Assembly (NCBI GenBank): GCA_964609775.1
Contig: CAZSSJ010000012.1
Location: forward strand, 1-33,059
Origin: CAZNUP01 sp964609775
GTDB lineage: Bacteria > Patescibacteriota > Microgenomatia > JAMCZE01
Length of the DNA stretch: 33,059 nt
Direction of reading: 5' to 3'
In this document: positions 14,431 through 22,805 of the stretch, piece by piece
Layout of the letters: each line of letters starts with the position of its first letter
How positions within the stretch are numbered: position 1 is the stretch's first letter
Translations under genes and position numbers: made by a program
The notes under the pieces: model-generated
Seen by the model: the letters and a program-made list of their open reading frames with translations, nothing else
Told to the model about the DNA's origin: nothing
Database searches by the model: none

Positions 14431-15490
14431 TCATTTTAACCCCCCTGTCACCTTCACCCTCTCCAACAACTTTGAATCCAGAAGCACTTTACCCGTCCCG
14501 CGAACAACTGCAGTTAATGGCTCATCCGCAATCCAAACAGGCATTTTTGTTGCTTCGGAAATTGCAATATCCACATTCCGGAGCAACGCTCCACCACCAG
14601 CGACCGCAATTCCTCGGTTTAACAGATCCGAAACTAACTCCGGCGGGGTTTCTTCAATCAAATCCTTAATCGCCTCAATAATCTCCTTCATCACCGGGCT
14701 TAGCGCCTCGCGGATCTCTCCCGCTGAAACTTTAACTGATCTAGGTAAACCCGTCTCCAGATCCCGCCCCCTAATAACAGAGTATAGGACTTCCTCATTT
14801 CGTCCAGAATGAGCACTTCCAATGGCAATTTTCACCTCCTCAGCTGTTGGTTGACCGATTAACACCCCGTACTTCAGTCGCAAATAGGAAATGATCGCTT
14901 CGTCCATCTCGTCTCCCGCCGTCCGGATTGACTTGTTAACGACCACCCCGCCCAGACTAACGACCGCAATTTCCGTTGTTCCCCCGCCAATATCCACAAC
15001 AATTGACCCCGTGCTCTCATCAATTGGCAACCCAANNNNNNNNNNCAATTGCCGCTGCCATCGGCTCTTCAATCAGATACGCTTTTCTTGCTCCAGCCGA
15101 CGTTGCCGCTCCAACCACTGCCCGCCTTTCCACTTCCGTCACCCCCGAAGGAATTCCAATAACCACTTTCGGCTTGGGAATTTTCGGAATAATTCCTGGA
15201 GTCCGGTGCACCTCCTTGATATAAAAAGACAGCATCGCCGCCGTGGCGTCAAAATCGGAAATCACCCCATCCCGAAGTGGCCTGACAACCGTAAGTGTTG
15301 CCGGCTCCCGGCCAAGCATCTTTTTAGCTTCTCCACCAATGGCAATGACCTTTTTTGTCTTTTTGTGCCGCGCCACCACTGACGGCTCGCGAATGACAAT
15401 CCCTTTCCCCTTAATAAGGACCAGGGTATTTGCCGTCCCTAAATCAATCCCCATGTCATGAGAAACAAGACCGAAGAGATAGTCCAACAC
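14431..15490 (-). CDS. mreB: Rod shape-determining protein MreB (interrupted by a sequence gap)
   Basis: Actin-like ATPase that directs lateral wall synthesis. Motifs present are phosphate-1 GIDLGTANTL, IGIPSGVTEVERRAV, EEPMAAAI, phosphate-2 DIGGGTTEIAV and adenosine GGGALLRNVD. The start is GTG 15490 (or TTG 15487), giving LDYLFGLVSHDMGIDLG, which aligns with the usual amphipathic MreB N-terminus. A run of 10 Ns at 15036-15045 puts the two halves out of frame. Comparison with the family (AAIGxGLPI) suggests only about 3 bases are missing, so the gene is probably intact. It heads the mre operon under a consensus promoter that places the transcript start about at the start codon. Confidence 0.93.
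15036..15045. other. Scaffold gap (10 N) in mreB
   Basis: Ten ambiguous bases between codons for MAAAI and GLPI. The length is probably a placeholder rather than a measured distance. Confidence 0.95.
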
Positions 15491-15494
15491 TAAG

Positions 15495-15523
15495 TTGCAG
15501 TATACCAACCCCACTGCTAGAAT
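15495..15523 (+). promoter_or_regulatory. Promoter of the O-antigen-ligase-like gene, leaderless type
   Basis: TTGCAG (15495-15500), 17 bp and TAGAAT (15518-15523) with extended -10 TGc. The predicted start is about 15530, at the ATG (15531). It overlaps the oppositely directed mreB promoter almost completely. Confidence 0.65.
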
Positions 15524-15527
15524 TAAA
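15499..15527 (-). promoter_or_regulatory. Promoter of the mre operon, leaderless type
   Basis: Minus strand TTTAAT (15527-15522), 17 bp and TATACT (15504-15499) with extended -10 TGg. The predicted start, near 15492, is about at the GTG start (15490). Confidence 0.6.
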
Positions 15528-15530
15528 CTC

Positions 15531-17756
15531 ATGCCAAGAGCCGCCGAAACAATCATTAAATGGAGTTTCTATCTTCTCTTCTTTTTCGTCCCCCTCATCT
15601 TCTATTCCGGCTCCTTCGAACTCTTCGAATATAACAAAATGCTGCTCACCTACGCTTTCACCATCATAATCACATCAGCCTGGCTCATCAAACTAGCTCT
15701 CACCTCTCCCTTCTCCCTTCTCACTTTGTCCAAATCGATTCGCCGAACTCCTTTCGACATTCCCATCCTTCTATACCTAGCCTCGCACGTCCTTTCAACC
15801 ATCTTCAGCCTCGACACTCACACCTCAATCTGGGGCTACTATTCCCGCTTCCACGAAGGCCTCCTCTCAACCATCTCCTACATCATCCTCTACTACGCCG
15901 CCGTTTCCAACCTCAAAAGACGAGATGTGATCAATCTCATATTCTCTTCCTTCATCTCTGGAGCAATCGTCTCCGTCTGGGGTGCTCTCGAGCACTTCGG
16001 CCACTCCCCATCCTGTCTCCTAATCACCGGCAAATTCAACGTCGACTGTTGGGTCCAGGACGTCAAAAACCGCGTTTTTGCCACCCTTGGTCAGCCCAAC
16101 TGGCTGGCCGCCTACCTTGATATTCTGATTCTCATTTCGCTCGGCTTCTTCTTAAATATCAAGAATCAAAAATCAAACATATCCAGAGCAATAACCAATA
16201 ACTCAATAACTAATAACTTATTTCTCCTCCTTCCTCCACTATTTTTCGCCGCTCTTCTCTTCACCAAATCCCGCTCCGGGATCCTGGGCTTAATTGCCGG
16301 CCTGGCAATTCTTCTCGGATCATACTTAGCCTTAAACATTAGAAAAATAAACATTAAACCTTTGCTCACTAAACCGCTAGTCACTCTGATCGCCTCAACC
16401 GCCCTACTCATTCTATGGTTTGGTCTTCCCTTCTCCCAAATCGAACACTACTCCATTGAGAATTTCTTAGCTAAAAAAACGGCTGCCCCCTCTAGCCCCT
16501 CGCCCCTAGCCCCTCGCCCCTATATCGACATTGGCATCAGCGAGTCCGGCGACATTCGAAAAATCGTCTGGCAGGGCGCTCTCAAAATCTGGCAGCGCTA
16601 CCCAGTCTTCGGTTCTGGCGTCGAAACCTTTGCCTACGCCTACTACCTTGATCGCCCGGTTGGTCACAACATGGTCTCCGAATGGGATTTTCTCTACAAC
16701 AAAGCCCACAATGAATTCTTAAATATTCTCGCCACCACCGGTACCGTCGGTATGCTCGCCTATCTCAGTCTTATCGGAATATACTCCTGGTGGTTCCTGA
16801 AACACCTCCACACCAATAACTCAATAACTAATAACTCATTTCTCACTTCTTCTCTATTTGCCGCCTACGTCTCCATCCTCGTCACCAATTTCTTCGGCTT
16901 CTCCGTCGTCATCATTGGCCTCTTCTTTTTCCTCATCCCCGCTTTCAGTTTAATCTTAAATCAGCCCGAAACCGAACCTACCCAATCCTCGCCGAAATCT
17001 GGCTTAGCAATGAAACAATTTAGCAATGTAACCATATGGCGGTGGCTTGTAATCTCCTCAATTCTCTTAATTAGCTCAATTCTCCTAATTAACTTGGCCA
17101 AAATGTGGCGCGCCGACAAAGCCTACGCCTACGGCAAGAACCTCGACAGCGTCAACCAATATGTTCCCGCCTTCTCCTTTCTCAACTCCGCCGTCAACAC
17201 GAGCCCCGGCGAACCAACCTTTCGCGACGAGCTGGCCCACAACGAATCGGTCATCGCTCTCGCCCTTTTCGAGCAGGCCAGCGGCTCCGCTCAGGAGAAA
17301 ATTAATCAAACCATCCCCGGGACAAATCTTTCCGCCGCGACTCTCGGCCAAAAAGCGATCGCCGACTCTGACAAGGTCATCTCCATCTCTCCAAACGTCC
17401 TCCAGTTTTGGAAAACTCGAACTAAGCTCTTCTATAACCTCGCGCAAATTAATCAGCAATATCTTAATAAGTCTCTCCAAAGCATTGAGAAGGCCGTCAG
17501 TCTGGCCCCAACCGACGCCAAAGTCCACTATAACTATGGTCTCATCCTCGGCCAGTCCGGCGATCTCCAAAACGCCATCAAAATTATGCAGGAAACAACC
17601 AAACTTAAACCGGATTATGCTGACGCCTACTATGCTCTGGGGCTCTACTTCGACCAGCTTGGCCAGAAAGACAAAGCTCGGGAACAAATGGAATATATGT
17701 TAAGTCACATCGGCGCCGACGCCCGCGCCCAAAAATGGCTGGAGGAAAACAAATGA
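15531..17756 (+). CDS. O-antigen ligase-like membrane protein with C-terminal TPR repeats
   Basis: 741 residues. About the first 500 hold many transmembrane helices and a large extracytoplasmic loop with the Wzy/WaaL-type pattern (RFHEGLLSTISYIILYY, LGQPNWLAAYLDILI, TKSRSGILGLIAG, YNKAHNEFLNILATTGTVG). About 150 C-terminal residues form TPR-like helical repeats (VHYNYGLILGQSGDLQNAIK, YADAYYALGLYFDQLGQKDK). Family members polymerise or transfer surface glycans, or glycosylate pilins. The glycan is unknown. Repeat-derived peptides occur at several loops (ITNNSITNN twice, SPSPLAPRP, SSILLISSILL). The start at ATG 15531 rather than TTG 15495 fits the promoter. It overlaps the following TIM-barrel gene by 4 nt. 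Confidence 0.85.
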   Translation: MPRAAETIIKWSFYLLFFFVPLIFYSGSFELFEYNKMLLTYAFTIIITSAWLIKLALTSPFSLLTLSKSIRRTPFDIPILLYLASHVLSTIFSLDTHTSIWGYYSRFHEGLLSTISYIILYYAAVSNLKRRDVINLIFSSFISGAIVSVWGALEHFGHSPSCLLITGKFNVDCWVQDVKNRVFATLGQPNWLAAYLDILILISLGFFLNIKNQKSNISRAITNNSITNNLFLLLPPLFFAALLFTKSRSGILGLIAGLAILLGSYLALNIRKINIKPLLTKPLVTLIASTALLILWFGLPFSQIEHYSIENFLAKKTAAPSSPSPLAPRPYIDIGISESGDIRKIVWQGALKIWQRYPVFGSGVETFAYAYYLDRPVGHNMVSEWDFLYNKAHNEFLNILATTGTVGMLAYLSLIGIYSWWFLKHLHTNNSITNNSFLTSSLFAAYVSILVTNFFGFSVVIIGLFFFLIPAFSLILNQPETEPTQSSPKSGLAMKQFSNVTIWRWLVISSILLISSILLINLAKMWRADKAYAYGKNLDSVNQYVPAFSFLNSAVNTSPGEPTFRDELAHNESVIALALFEQASGSAQEKINQTIPGTNLSAATLGQKAIADSDKVISISPNVLQFWKTRTKLFYNLAQINQQYLNKSLQSIEKAVSLAPTDAKVHYNYGLILGQSGDLQNAIKIMQETTKLKPDYADAYYALGLYFDQLGQKDKAREQMEYMLSHIGADARAQKWLEENK
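15705..15724. repeat. 7-bp tandem repeat in the ligase-like gene (TTCTCCC)
   Basis: Almost three units: TCTCCC, TTCTCCC, TTCTCAC. The sequence type is the same as in topA at 7451, and it encodes SPFSLLT. Confidence 0.6.
16190..16218. repeat. 7-bp tandem repeat in the ligase-like gene (AATAACT)
   Basis: AATAACC, AATAACT, C, AATAACT, AATAACT. Encodes AITNNSITNN in a loop between membrane helices. Confidence 0.8.
16493..16520. repeat. 7-bp tandem repeat in the ligase-like gene (TAGCCCC/TCGCCCC)
   Basis: Four units, alternating TAGCCCC and TCGCCCC. Encodes SPSPLAPRP in the extracytoplasmic loop. Confidence 0.88.
16815..16836. repeat. 7-bp tandem repeat in the ligase-like gene (AATAACT, second copy)
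   Basis: AATAACT, C, AATAACT, AATAACT, the same arrangement with the single extra C as at 16197-16218. Encodes NNSITNNS. Confidence 0.8.
17057..17092. repeat. 9-bp tandem repeat in the ligase-like gene (CTNAATTNN)
   Basis: CTCAATTCT, CTTAATTAG, CTCAATTCT, CCTAATTAA. Encodes SSILLISSILLIN, forming part of a transmembrane helix. Confidence 0.75.
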
Positions 17757-18721
17757 CCACCAAGCTTCCCTGGCCCAATAACCGGTTCCTTCTTCCCGCC
17801 GGTCTCCTGCCCCCAACCGTCACCCTGGCTGATTTTAAATATTACGAGGATCTCCGCTCCGGCCGCTTCTCCCATTCTTCTCCGATTGCCGTCGGCTTTG
17901 AATACTACTACATAATCGACCAAGATCCGCAAGACGTCAACCGCTCTCCCATTGGTGGCAAAATTAAAGGCGTCCATTCTCCCTGGACACAAATGAAAAA
18001 TTCTCCCGGTCTGATGCCCAAAATCTACACCCACCTTCTTTTTAAACCACCCCTCACCGGCACCCTGTGGGAACAGGCCCAAAAAACCGTCTCCTTTGCC
18101 GAAAAAGTGGGCGCAGAGTATGTCGTCTTCCACACCCCTGACGTCGACCTGGAAAATCCCGGGCGTTTCGTCTCGAAGCTTCTCAAACTGACCAAAGCCA
18201 ACCGCCCGAAACTTTTTCTTGAAAATGACTTTGAGAAAAGTGCCGCTTTTCTCACAAAAAAACCGGCCGAGCGCTGGACCTTTGATCCCCTAGCACTTTA
18301 CCAAAAATTCCGCCTCCCCATTGTTTACGACCCGGCCACTGTGGAAATAAACGGCCAGTCAATCGACAAAACCTGGCAGGAACTGATGAAAGTCTCCCGC
18401 AGCAATATCAACCGCACCATCGCCCACATTCATTTGAACGAATTCGTCCCGGCGCTCAACCGCGATCACGGCATCATGCAGTCTCCCCGCTACGCCGACC
18501 TCCTGCACCAGATTGCCAAAACCAATTATTCCGGCTATTTCACCTTCGAGGTTGACTACATCCAAAATTTGGCTGATTTCGCCGAAACTGGCCTTTTTGT
18601 CGCCGCCAGCTTCCTCGGTCTTCCAAAGCTCGCCCCAGACTTTTTCACCAGATATCCCCAGAAATCCCAACAAAGCCTCTACGATTCCATCAAATTCTCC
18701 CAAAAGCACTTGTCAGTCTGA
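17753..18721 (+). CDS. TIM-barrel sugar isomerase/AP-endonuclease-2-like protein
   Basis: 322 residues from the ATG at 17753, which overlaps the upstream stop in ATGA and has GGAGG 6 nt before it. The pattern of a xylose isomerase-like TIM barrel is visible: GVHSPWTQ, AEYVVFHTPDVDLENPGR, PKLFLENDFEK, FRLPIVYDPATVEI, IAHIHLNEF and YFTFEVDY. These give the metal-ligand style His/Glu/Asp residues at strand ends. The family includes sugar-phosphate epimerases and endonuclease IV, and I cannot choose between them. Tight coupling to a glycan polymerase-like gene favours a sugar role. The protein has no signal peptide. Confidence 0.75.
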   Translation: MTTKLPWPNNRFLLPAGLLPPTVTLADFKYYEDLRSGRFSHSSPIAVGFEYYYIIDQDPQDVNRSPIGGKIKGVHSPWTQMKNSPGLMPKIYTHLLFKPPLTGTLWEQAQKTVSFAEKVGAEYVVFHTPDVDLENPGRFVSKLLKLTKANRPKLFLENDFEKSAAFLTKKPAERWTFDPLALYQKFRLPIVYDPATVEINGQSIDKTWQELMKVSRSNINRTIAHIHLNEFVPALNRDHGIMQSPRYADLLHQIAKTNYSGYFTFEVDYIQNLADFAETGLFVAASFLGLPKLAPDFFTRYPQKSQQSLYDSIKFSQKHLSV

Positions 18722-18770
18722 CTTTGCAAGACCAGGTCCCAGAAGCATCTAAAATAGAAGTCGTACGCTT

Positions 18771-19483
18771 TCATTTCCCAAAATTCCGCTTTTGTTTTTG
18801 AAACCAGGAAATTGACGCCCGCAGGTCGGCTGGAGAAAAATCCGGCCAAAGTTTTTTTGAAAAATAAAGTTCCGAATAGGCCGTTTGCCAGAGAAGAAAA
18901 TTCGATAAGCGAATCTTTCCACCGGTTCGAATAACTAGATCCGGGTCCCCTTGACCTGAAGTATATAACTGCCGGTTAACAATCTCCTCATTGAGTTCAT
19001 CTAGCCTAATACCCCCGGAAATTAATTTGCGAATTGCCACCACCAGTTCCCGACGTCCACCATAGTTCAGGGCAATGTTCAACTTTAGCCTCATTCTCAA
19101 TATAAGTCTTTTTTGTCTTCTCGATTATTTCGACAATCTTCTTTGGCAAACCTTCCGTTTCCCCTAAAATTTCCACCCGGATACCATTTTTTGCCATTTC
19201 TTCCAGTTTAGTTTTAAACCCCCCCCTCAATTAATCGAAACAGCGCCAAAATCTCCCTTCTGGCTCGTTCATGAAGGTTCTCAGTCGAAAGAGCATACAC
19301 CGTCAACGTTCCAACTCCCATCTTGGCCGCAGCTTCCACAATTCGCTCGAGAGCTTCTGATCCGGCCTTATGACCTTTGACGTCTGGTAAGCCTCTGGCT
19401 CTCGCCCACCGCCTATTACCATCAATGATAATCGCCACATGCTTCGGCCCCCCCTCTTTAAAACGAGATCTCTCCTTTGCCAT
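18771..19483 (-). pseudogene. uppS: Undecaprenyl diphosphate synthase with two frameshifts
   Basis: Cis-prenyltransferase making the C55 lipid carrier for peptidoglycan. Three consecutive frames together give a whole enzyme: HVAIIIDGNRRWARARG and TVYALSTENL (ATG 19483), then FKTKLEEMAKNGIRVEILGE, then LNIALNYGGRREL and DLVIRTGGKIRLSNFLLWQ with the C-terminal SELYFSKKLWPDF. The catalytic DGNRRW and RTGG-RLSNFLLWQ motifs are intact. The first shift is at a run of eight C (19219-19226; seven would restore the frame). The second is near 19091-19096 (one extra base). All other family positions look normal, so sequencing or assembly indels, or a slippery poly-G switch, are as likely as true loss. 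It is divergent from the polyprenyl synthase cluster. Confidence 0.85.
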
Positions 19484-19622
19484 ATATTTGCTGAGTAATA
19501 TTCTACACCTCGGCGCCAATTTCTACGCCGCCACCCATCCTCTCTTAACTCCCACTTTAGATTTTCCCGATAGTGTAATAAAATTACCTCACGACTGGCA
19601 AAAAAGTTTGCAAATGAAATCC

Positions 19623-19699
19623 CCCCACAGCAAGCTGTGGGGTATCCTTTCGGACACAAGGTTTCTTTTCCGTTCGCTTTCATTCCGCCAGCTGGCGGA
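19623..19699. repeat. Palindromic intergenic element between uppS and the isoprenoid cluster
   Basis: The gene-free stretch 19484-19799 contains a 9-bp-stem hairpin, CCCCACAGC-aa-GCTGTGGGG (19623-19642), and a perfect 16-bp palindrome, TCCGCCAGCTGGCGGA (19684-19699). They are separated by a 41-nt spacer. The pair looks like a small non-coding repeat element. A TAGAAT at 19505-19500 (minus strand) could be the -10 of uppS. The rest of the interval shows nothing else except the hairpin next to 19800. Confidence 0.6.
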
Positions 19700-19780
19700 T
19701 ATTCAAGCAAGCTGTAAAATAACCCTGTTTACAAATTTGATTACGCTAAGCAAATATATTCGTTAAAATAAGTCAACAGG

Positions 19781-19799
19781 CACCCAAGGGTGTTTTTTT
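19781..19799 (+). terminator. Terminator-like hairpin abutting the polyprenyl synthase start codon
   Basis: CACCC-aa-GGGTG followed by seven T, with the ATG at 19800 immediately next. The stem is only 5 bp. It could attenuate transcription entering the isoprenoid operon or mark a start site just inside; no Shine-Dalgarno sequence is present. Confidence 0.4.
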
Positions 19800-20873
19800 A
19801 TGGACATTGCTCAAAACGCCAAAAAAATATTGCAGGACTATGTTGCCGAAATTAACCCCAAGTTAGCGGCATATTGGTATAAGGAAATTAGCGGAAATTT
19901 TGGCTTTAACGACCGCCAAAAACAAATGGTTCACGATCTCCTGGAGCACTCAAAAGAACATAACCTTCGAGCCTCAAAACGTCTTCGCGGATCCTACGTA
20001 AATTATGGCTTTAAATTAAGCGGAAAGGCTCTTGACGACGTCGTCTGGCAAGCAGCCATTGGGATTGAGCTTGTTCACACGGCCCTTTTGATGCATGACG
20101 ACTTCATGGACCAGGACACTGTTCGGCGCGGCGGACCGACCACCCATAAGTTTTATGAAAAGAAGTTCAATGGGAATGTCCATCTTGGAGAATCGATGGC
20201 CGTCAGTGCTGCTGATGCCGTCCTTTGCCTTGGCTTTGAGCTCATCCACAACTGCGGCAACTCCAAGGCCACCCAACAAATGTTAAGAGGGATTACCAAC
20301 ACGGCCTACGGTCAAGCCTATGACCTCGAGCTGGAAGCATTCTCCAATTGGACGCAGGATGACGTCATCACTCTGCATAAAGCCAAAACAGCGATCTACA
20401 CCTACGAGAACCCCCTTTTCATAGGAGCCTATTTGGGAGAAATCGACAATCCGCATGTTTTTGATATCCTTCATGACTATTCCATGGATGGGGGCGTGGC
20501 TTTTCAGCTCCAGGATGATATTCTAGGCGTTTTTGGGACACCGGAAAAAACTGGCAAATCGGCCGACTCCGACCTCCTGCAAGGCAAGTGCACTCTGCTC
20601 GTTCTCAAACTCCTTGAAAACGGCACCGGAAGCCAAAAACAATCGCTCCATAAAGTCTGGGGCAAAATGCAAGCCAGCAAAGAAGATCTCAACGCCGCCA
20701 AACAGGCACTCATGGACTCCGGCTCATACGCTTATTCAAAGGATTTGGCTAAACAATACGCCCGTAAGGCTGCCGATTCTGCCGCCAAGCTCCGGGGCAT
20801 CTCCGAAATAAACACCAAGGCAATTGACTATATTCAAGGCGTAGCCGAATATATGGTCATCAGAGAAGTTTAG
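19800..20873 (+). CDS. Polyprenyl (geranylgeranyl-type) diphosphate synthase
   Basis: Trans-prenyltransferase condensing IPP with allylic diphosphates. 357 residues with the first Asp-rich motif D100-D101-FMD104 followed by R109-R110, and the second as FQLQDDILGVFG, with KTGK and SD-LL-GK after it. The second motif lacks its third Asp (DDILG), as in some geranylgeranyl and farnesyl synthases. The two residues before the first motif (L97 and M98, in TALLMHDD) are not bulky aromatics, which is compatible with a C20 product, but length cannot be fixed by eye. It heads an operon with UbiA (19 nt gap), PAP2-like and lycopene-cyclase-like genes, so it should supply their prenyl donor. Confidence 0.93.
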   Translation: MDIAQNAKKILQDYVAEINPKLAAYWYKEISGNFGFNDRQKQMVHDLLEHSKEHNLRASKRLRGSYVNYGFKLSGKALDDVVWQAAIGIELVHTALLMHDDFMDQDTVRRGGPTTHKFYEKKFNGNVHLGESMAVSAADAVLCLGFELIHNCGNSKATQQMLRGITNTAYGQAYDLELEAFSNWTQDDVITLHKAKTAIYTYENPLFIGAYLGEIDNPHVFDILHDYSMDGGVAFQLQDDILGVFGTPEKTGKSADSDLLQGKCTLLVLKLLENGTGSQKQSLHKVWGKMQASKEDLNAAKQALMDSGSYAYSKDLAKQYARKAADSAAKLRGISEINTKAIDYIQGVAEYMVIREV

Positions 20874-20892
20874 AAAAACAGACCAGCTCCCA

Positions 20893-21831
20893 ATGATATC
20901 TAATCTAATCGACACTCTTCAGGAAAAAGCCGCCCCCTACATTAAGATGATGCGCCTCAAGGACCAGACGATCGGCATGATTGTCTTCACTCTTGGCCTT
21001 CTCGACGCCCGCTATTTCAACTTAACCGCCATTCTTCAAGTTTTTATTGGCCTCCTGAGCCTGGCCATCGCCTGTTTCATCATTAACGACTTTGTTGATT
21101 CCAAAGACGCTGATCAGCACTCCTATCGCTCAAGAATCAAAAACGGTGAAATATCTATAAAAATAGTAATCATCATATGGAGCATCTTAACTATAATTGG
21201 AAGCATAATTCTGTTCACTTATGGTCTTTTTTGGCAATGGGCAGTCCTGGTTTTTCTGAACACTTTCTACAGTCTTCCGCCCCTGCGTTTCAAGGCCCGG
21301 TTTTTCCTGGATATCTTCTCCCTCTTCCTTGTTGCCCTGATAACCTATTCCATCCCTTTCACTCTAAACCATAGGCCTTTCCTCTCTGTTTTCAATCCTG
21401 CTTTTCTCACCCTGGCCCTTTTCTTTTCCGTCGGCGAATTTATCCTTCTCATCATGGATTTCGAATCTGACCAAAAAGGCGGCTTAAAAAACACCGGCGT
21501 TGTTCTGGGTTACACTTGGCTCATCCGCTTAGCCAAGATTGCTCTCATCACGAGCGCTGTCGGTTTTGCCTATCTGGCCTACACTCATCAGTATTGGTGG
21601 TACTACCCCATGATCATCGCCATCCCCTATTTCGGCTATGCTGTGGGGAGGCTCCGCGAAGCTGTCTACCTTCCGGAAAATGTCGCCCGGCCAACTTTAA
21701 ACATTTCCTTCACCCGGGCCATCACGACGATGGCTTTAATCACCTTCTATCTGCTCGCCGCTTTCGTCTGGAACTATTTGAACTACAATAAAATCATCAC
21801 ATGGCCACAGATTCAATCCCTCTTCAGATAA
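20893..21831 (+). CDS. UbiA-family prenyltransferase (lycopene elongase-like)
   Basis: An integral membrane enzyme of 312 residues with about eight to nine helices. The first Asp-rich motif is N65-D66-FVD69-SKD72-AD74 and the second is DFESDQKGG, so both magnesium/diphosphate-binding loops are intact. UbiA enzymes attach prenyl chains to aromatic rings, glycerol phosphates, chlorophyllide or, in C50 carotenoid pathways, lycopene. The two downstream lycopene-cyclase-like genes and the GGPP-type synthase upstream make the lycopene elongase subgroup (CrtEb-like) the best guess. A digeranylgeranylglyceryl or quinone role is the alternative. The 3' end overlaps the next gene by 31 nt. Confidence 0.85.
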   Translation: MISNLIDTLQEKAAPYIKMMRLKDQTIGMIVFTLGLLDARYFNLTAILQVFIGLLSLAIACFIINDFVDSKDADQHSYRSRIKNGEISIKIVIIIWSILTIIGSIILFTYGLFWQWAVLVFLNTFYSLPPLRFKARFFLDIFSLFLVALITYSIPFTLNHRPFLSVFNPAFLTLALFFSVGEFILLIMDFESDQKGGLKNTGVVLGYTWLIRLAKIALITSAVGFAYLAYTHQYWWYYPMIIAIPYFGYAVGRLREAVYLPENVARPTLNISFTRAITTMALITFYLLAAFVWNYLNYNKIITWPQIQSLFR

Positions 21832-22496
21832 AGAACTTGCTTCTTAAGCATTGGTCAAAACGCGACAGCTACGCCAGCCTCGAAATAAAATCCCCGGATC
21901 AAAAACTCGCCTATCTCATCTCCCGAATCTTTGGTCCTCTACCGCTAACTTGTCTCCTGTGGCTCATCACGGCTCTAAAATCTGGCGTTGGCCTTCAAAA
22001 AGCACTTTGGGTTTATCCCCTGATATTCATCATTGTTATTGCTGTTCCCATCCTAATCACCACCTACCTCATAGCCACAAAGAGAGCCAAAGACATCGAG
22101 TGGTCAGACGTTGGCGACCGGGCTAGATACCTTACTCCCGTGGTTATATCTTCTTTAATAAGCCTGATCGCCCTGACCTATCTTCTGACCACTCTCACTG
22201 TTTTTCACTTGAGCCTGCTTCTCTCGGTCATTATCCTCACCCTTGTCCTTTTCTACCACTCTCTGAAACTGAAAGTCAGCGCTCACATCGCTTTGGCCAC
22301 CCTGACCATAAGTTCGCTTATTCTGTTCTTCGGCCTTAATTACACGTGGCTTTTTCTTGGTTTAATTCCGATTATGTGGGCAAGAAAAACCCTCAAAGTC
22401 CACACCTGGCCGGAACTGGCTGCCGGCTTTTTAATCCCAGCCGCGATAATCCTGTTAGCCATGGCTATTTTTGGTTGGCCAAATATCCCGAACTAG
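21801..22496 (+). CDS. PAP2-like integral membrane protein
   Basis: 231 residues with about six membrane helices after a charged N-terminus. A D-x2-D-R-A-R-Y segment in a cytosolic-looking loop (IEWSDVGDRARYL) and the S-A-H motif at the start of a helix (KLKVSAHIALATL) resemble the divergent PAP2 phosphatase group found near isoprenoid genes. Such enzymes would dephosphorylate prenyl diphosphates or related lipids. The second catalytic histidine is not obvious, so activity is uncertain. The 31-nt overlap with ubiA and 1-nt gap to the next gene place it firmly in the operon. Confidence 0.55.
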   Translation: MATDSIPLQIKNLLLKHWSKRDSYASLEIKSPDQKLAYLISRIFGPLPLTCLLWLITALKSGVGLQKALWVYPLIFIIVIAVPILITTYLIATKRAKDIEWSDVGDRARYLTPVVISSLISLIALTYLLTTLTVFHLSLLLSVIILTLVLFYHSLKLKVSAHIALATLTISSLILFFGLNYTWLFLGLIPIMWARKTLKVHTWPELAAGFLIPAAIILLAMAIFGWPNIPN

Positions 22497-22497
22497 T

Positions 22498-22800
22498 ATG
22501 TACATCTACTGGCTCACCATCTTTCTCGCCTCCCCGATTATCCTCTACGTTTTTATTGATCGAAAAATCTTCACCGAAAATCGGAAAATTTTCTCTAAAA
22601 CTCTTTTCGGTGCCCTCATTTTTGGCATCCCCTGTGACATCATCGGCACTTTCCTGGGTATCTGGTTTTTCCCGAAGAAGCTCATCGGCCTCTGGTTGTT
22701 TGGTCTTCCTCTCGAAGAATATTTGTTCGTTTTTCTCGCCACCATCAACCTGACCTATGTGACTCTCTGGAGTCTTAAAAACTTGCGTACCAACAACTAA
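22498..22800 (+). CDS. Lycopene cyclase-like subunit 1 (CrtYc/CrtYe-like)
   Basis: 100 residues, three predicted membrane helices, with the conserved P-L-E-E-Y-L-F motif that corresponds to the P-[IV]-E-E-hydrophobic signature of heterodimeric carotenoid cyclases. Such small subunits work in pairs to cyclise the psi ends of lycopene or elongated C50 carotenoids. The start ATG 22498 lies 1 nt after the PAP2-like stop. The last codons (R-T-N-N) and the intergenic region are made of AACAACT/AATAACT repeat units. No phytoene synthase or desaturase is present in the window, so the substrate must come from elsewhere or be a different polyprenoid. Confidence 0.75.
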   Translation: MYIYWLTIFLASPIILYVFIDRKIFTENRKIFSKTLFGALIFGIPCDIIGTFLGIWFFPKKLIGLWLFGLPLEEYLFVFLATINLTYVTLWSLKNLRTNN

Positions 22801-22805
22801 TAACT
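22792..22805. repeat. 7-bp repeat units between the two cyclase-like genes
   Basis: AACAACT and AATAACT, matching the unit inside the ligase-like gene. The second ends at the base before the ATG at 22806. Confidence 0.5.

Noticed and set aside
14431..15490. mreB as two separate genes or a pseudogene
   Set aside because: The frame break coincides exactly with the 10-N gap, and the two sides fit the family with about three missing bases.
18771..19483. Programmed frameshifting in uppS
   Set aside because: Two separate shifts of the same sense within about 130 bp, one at a plain homopolymer, without a stimulatory structure that I can see. Error or decay is simpler.
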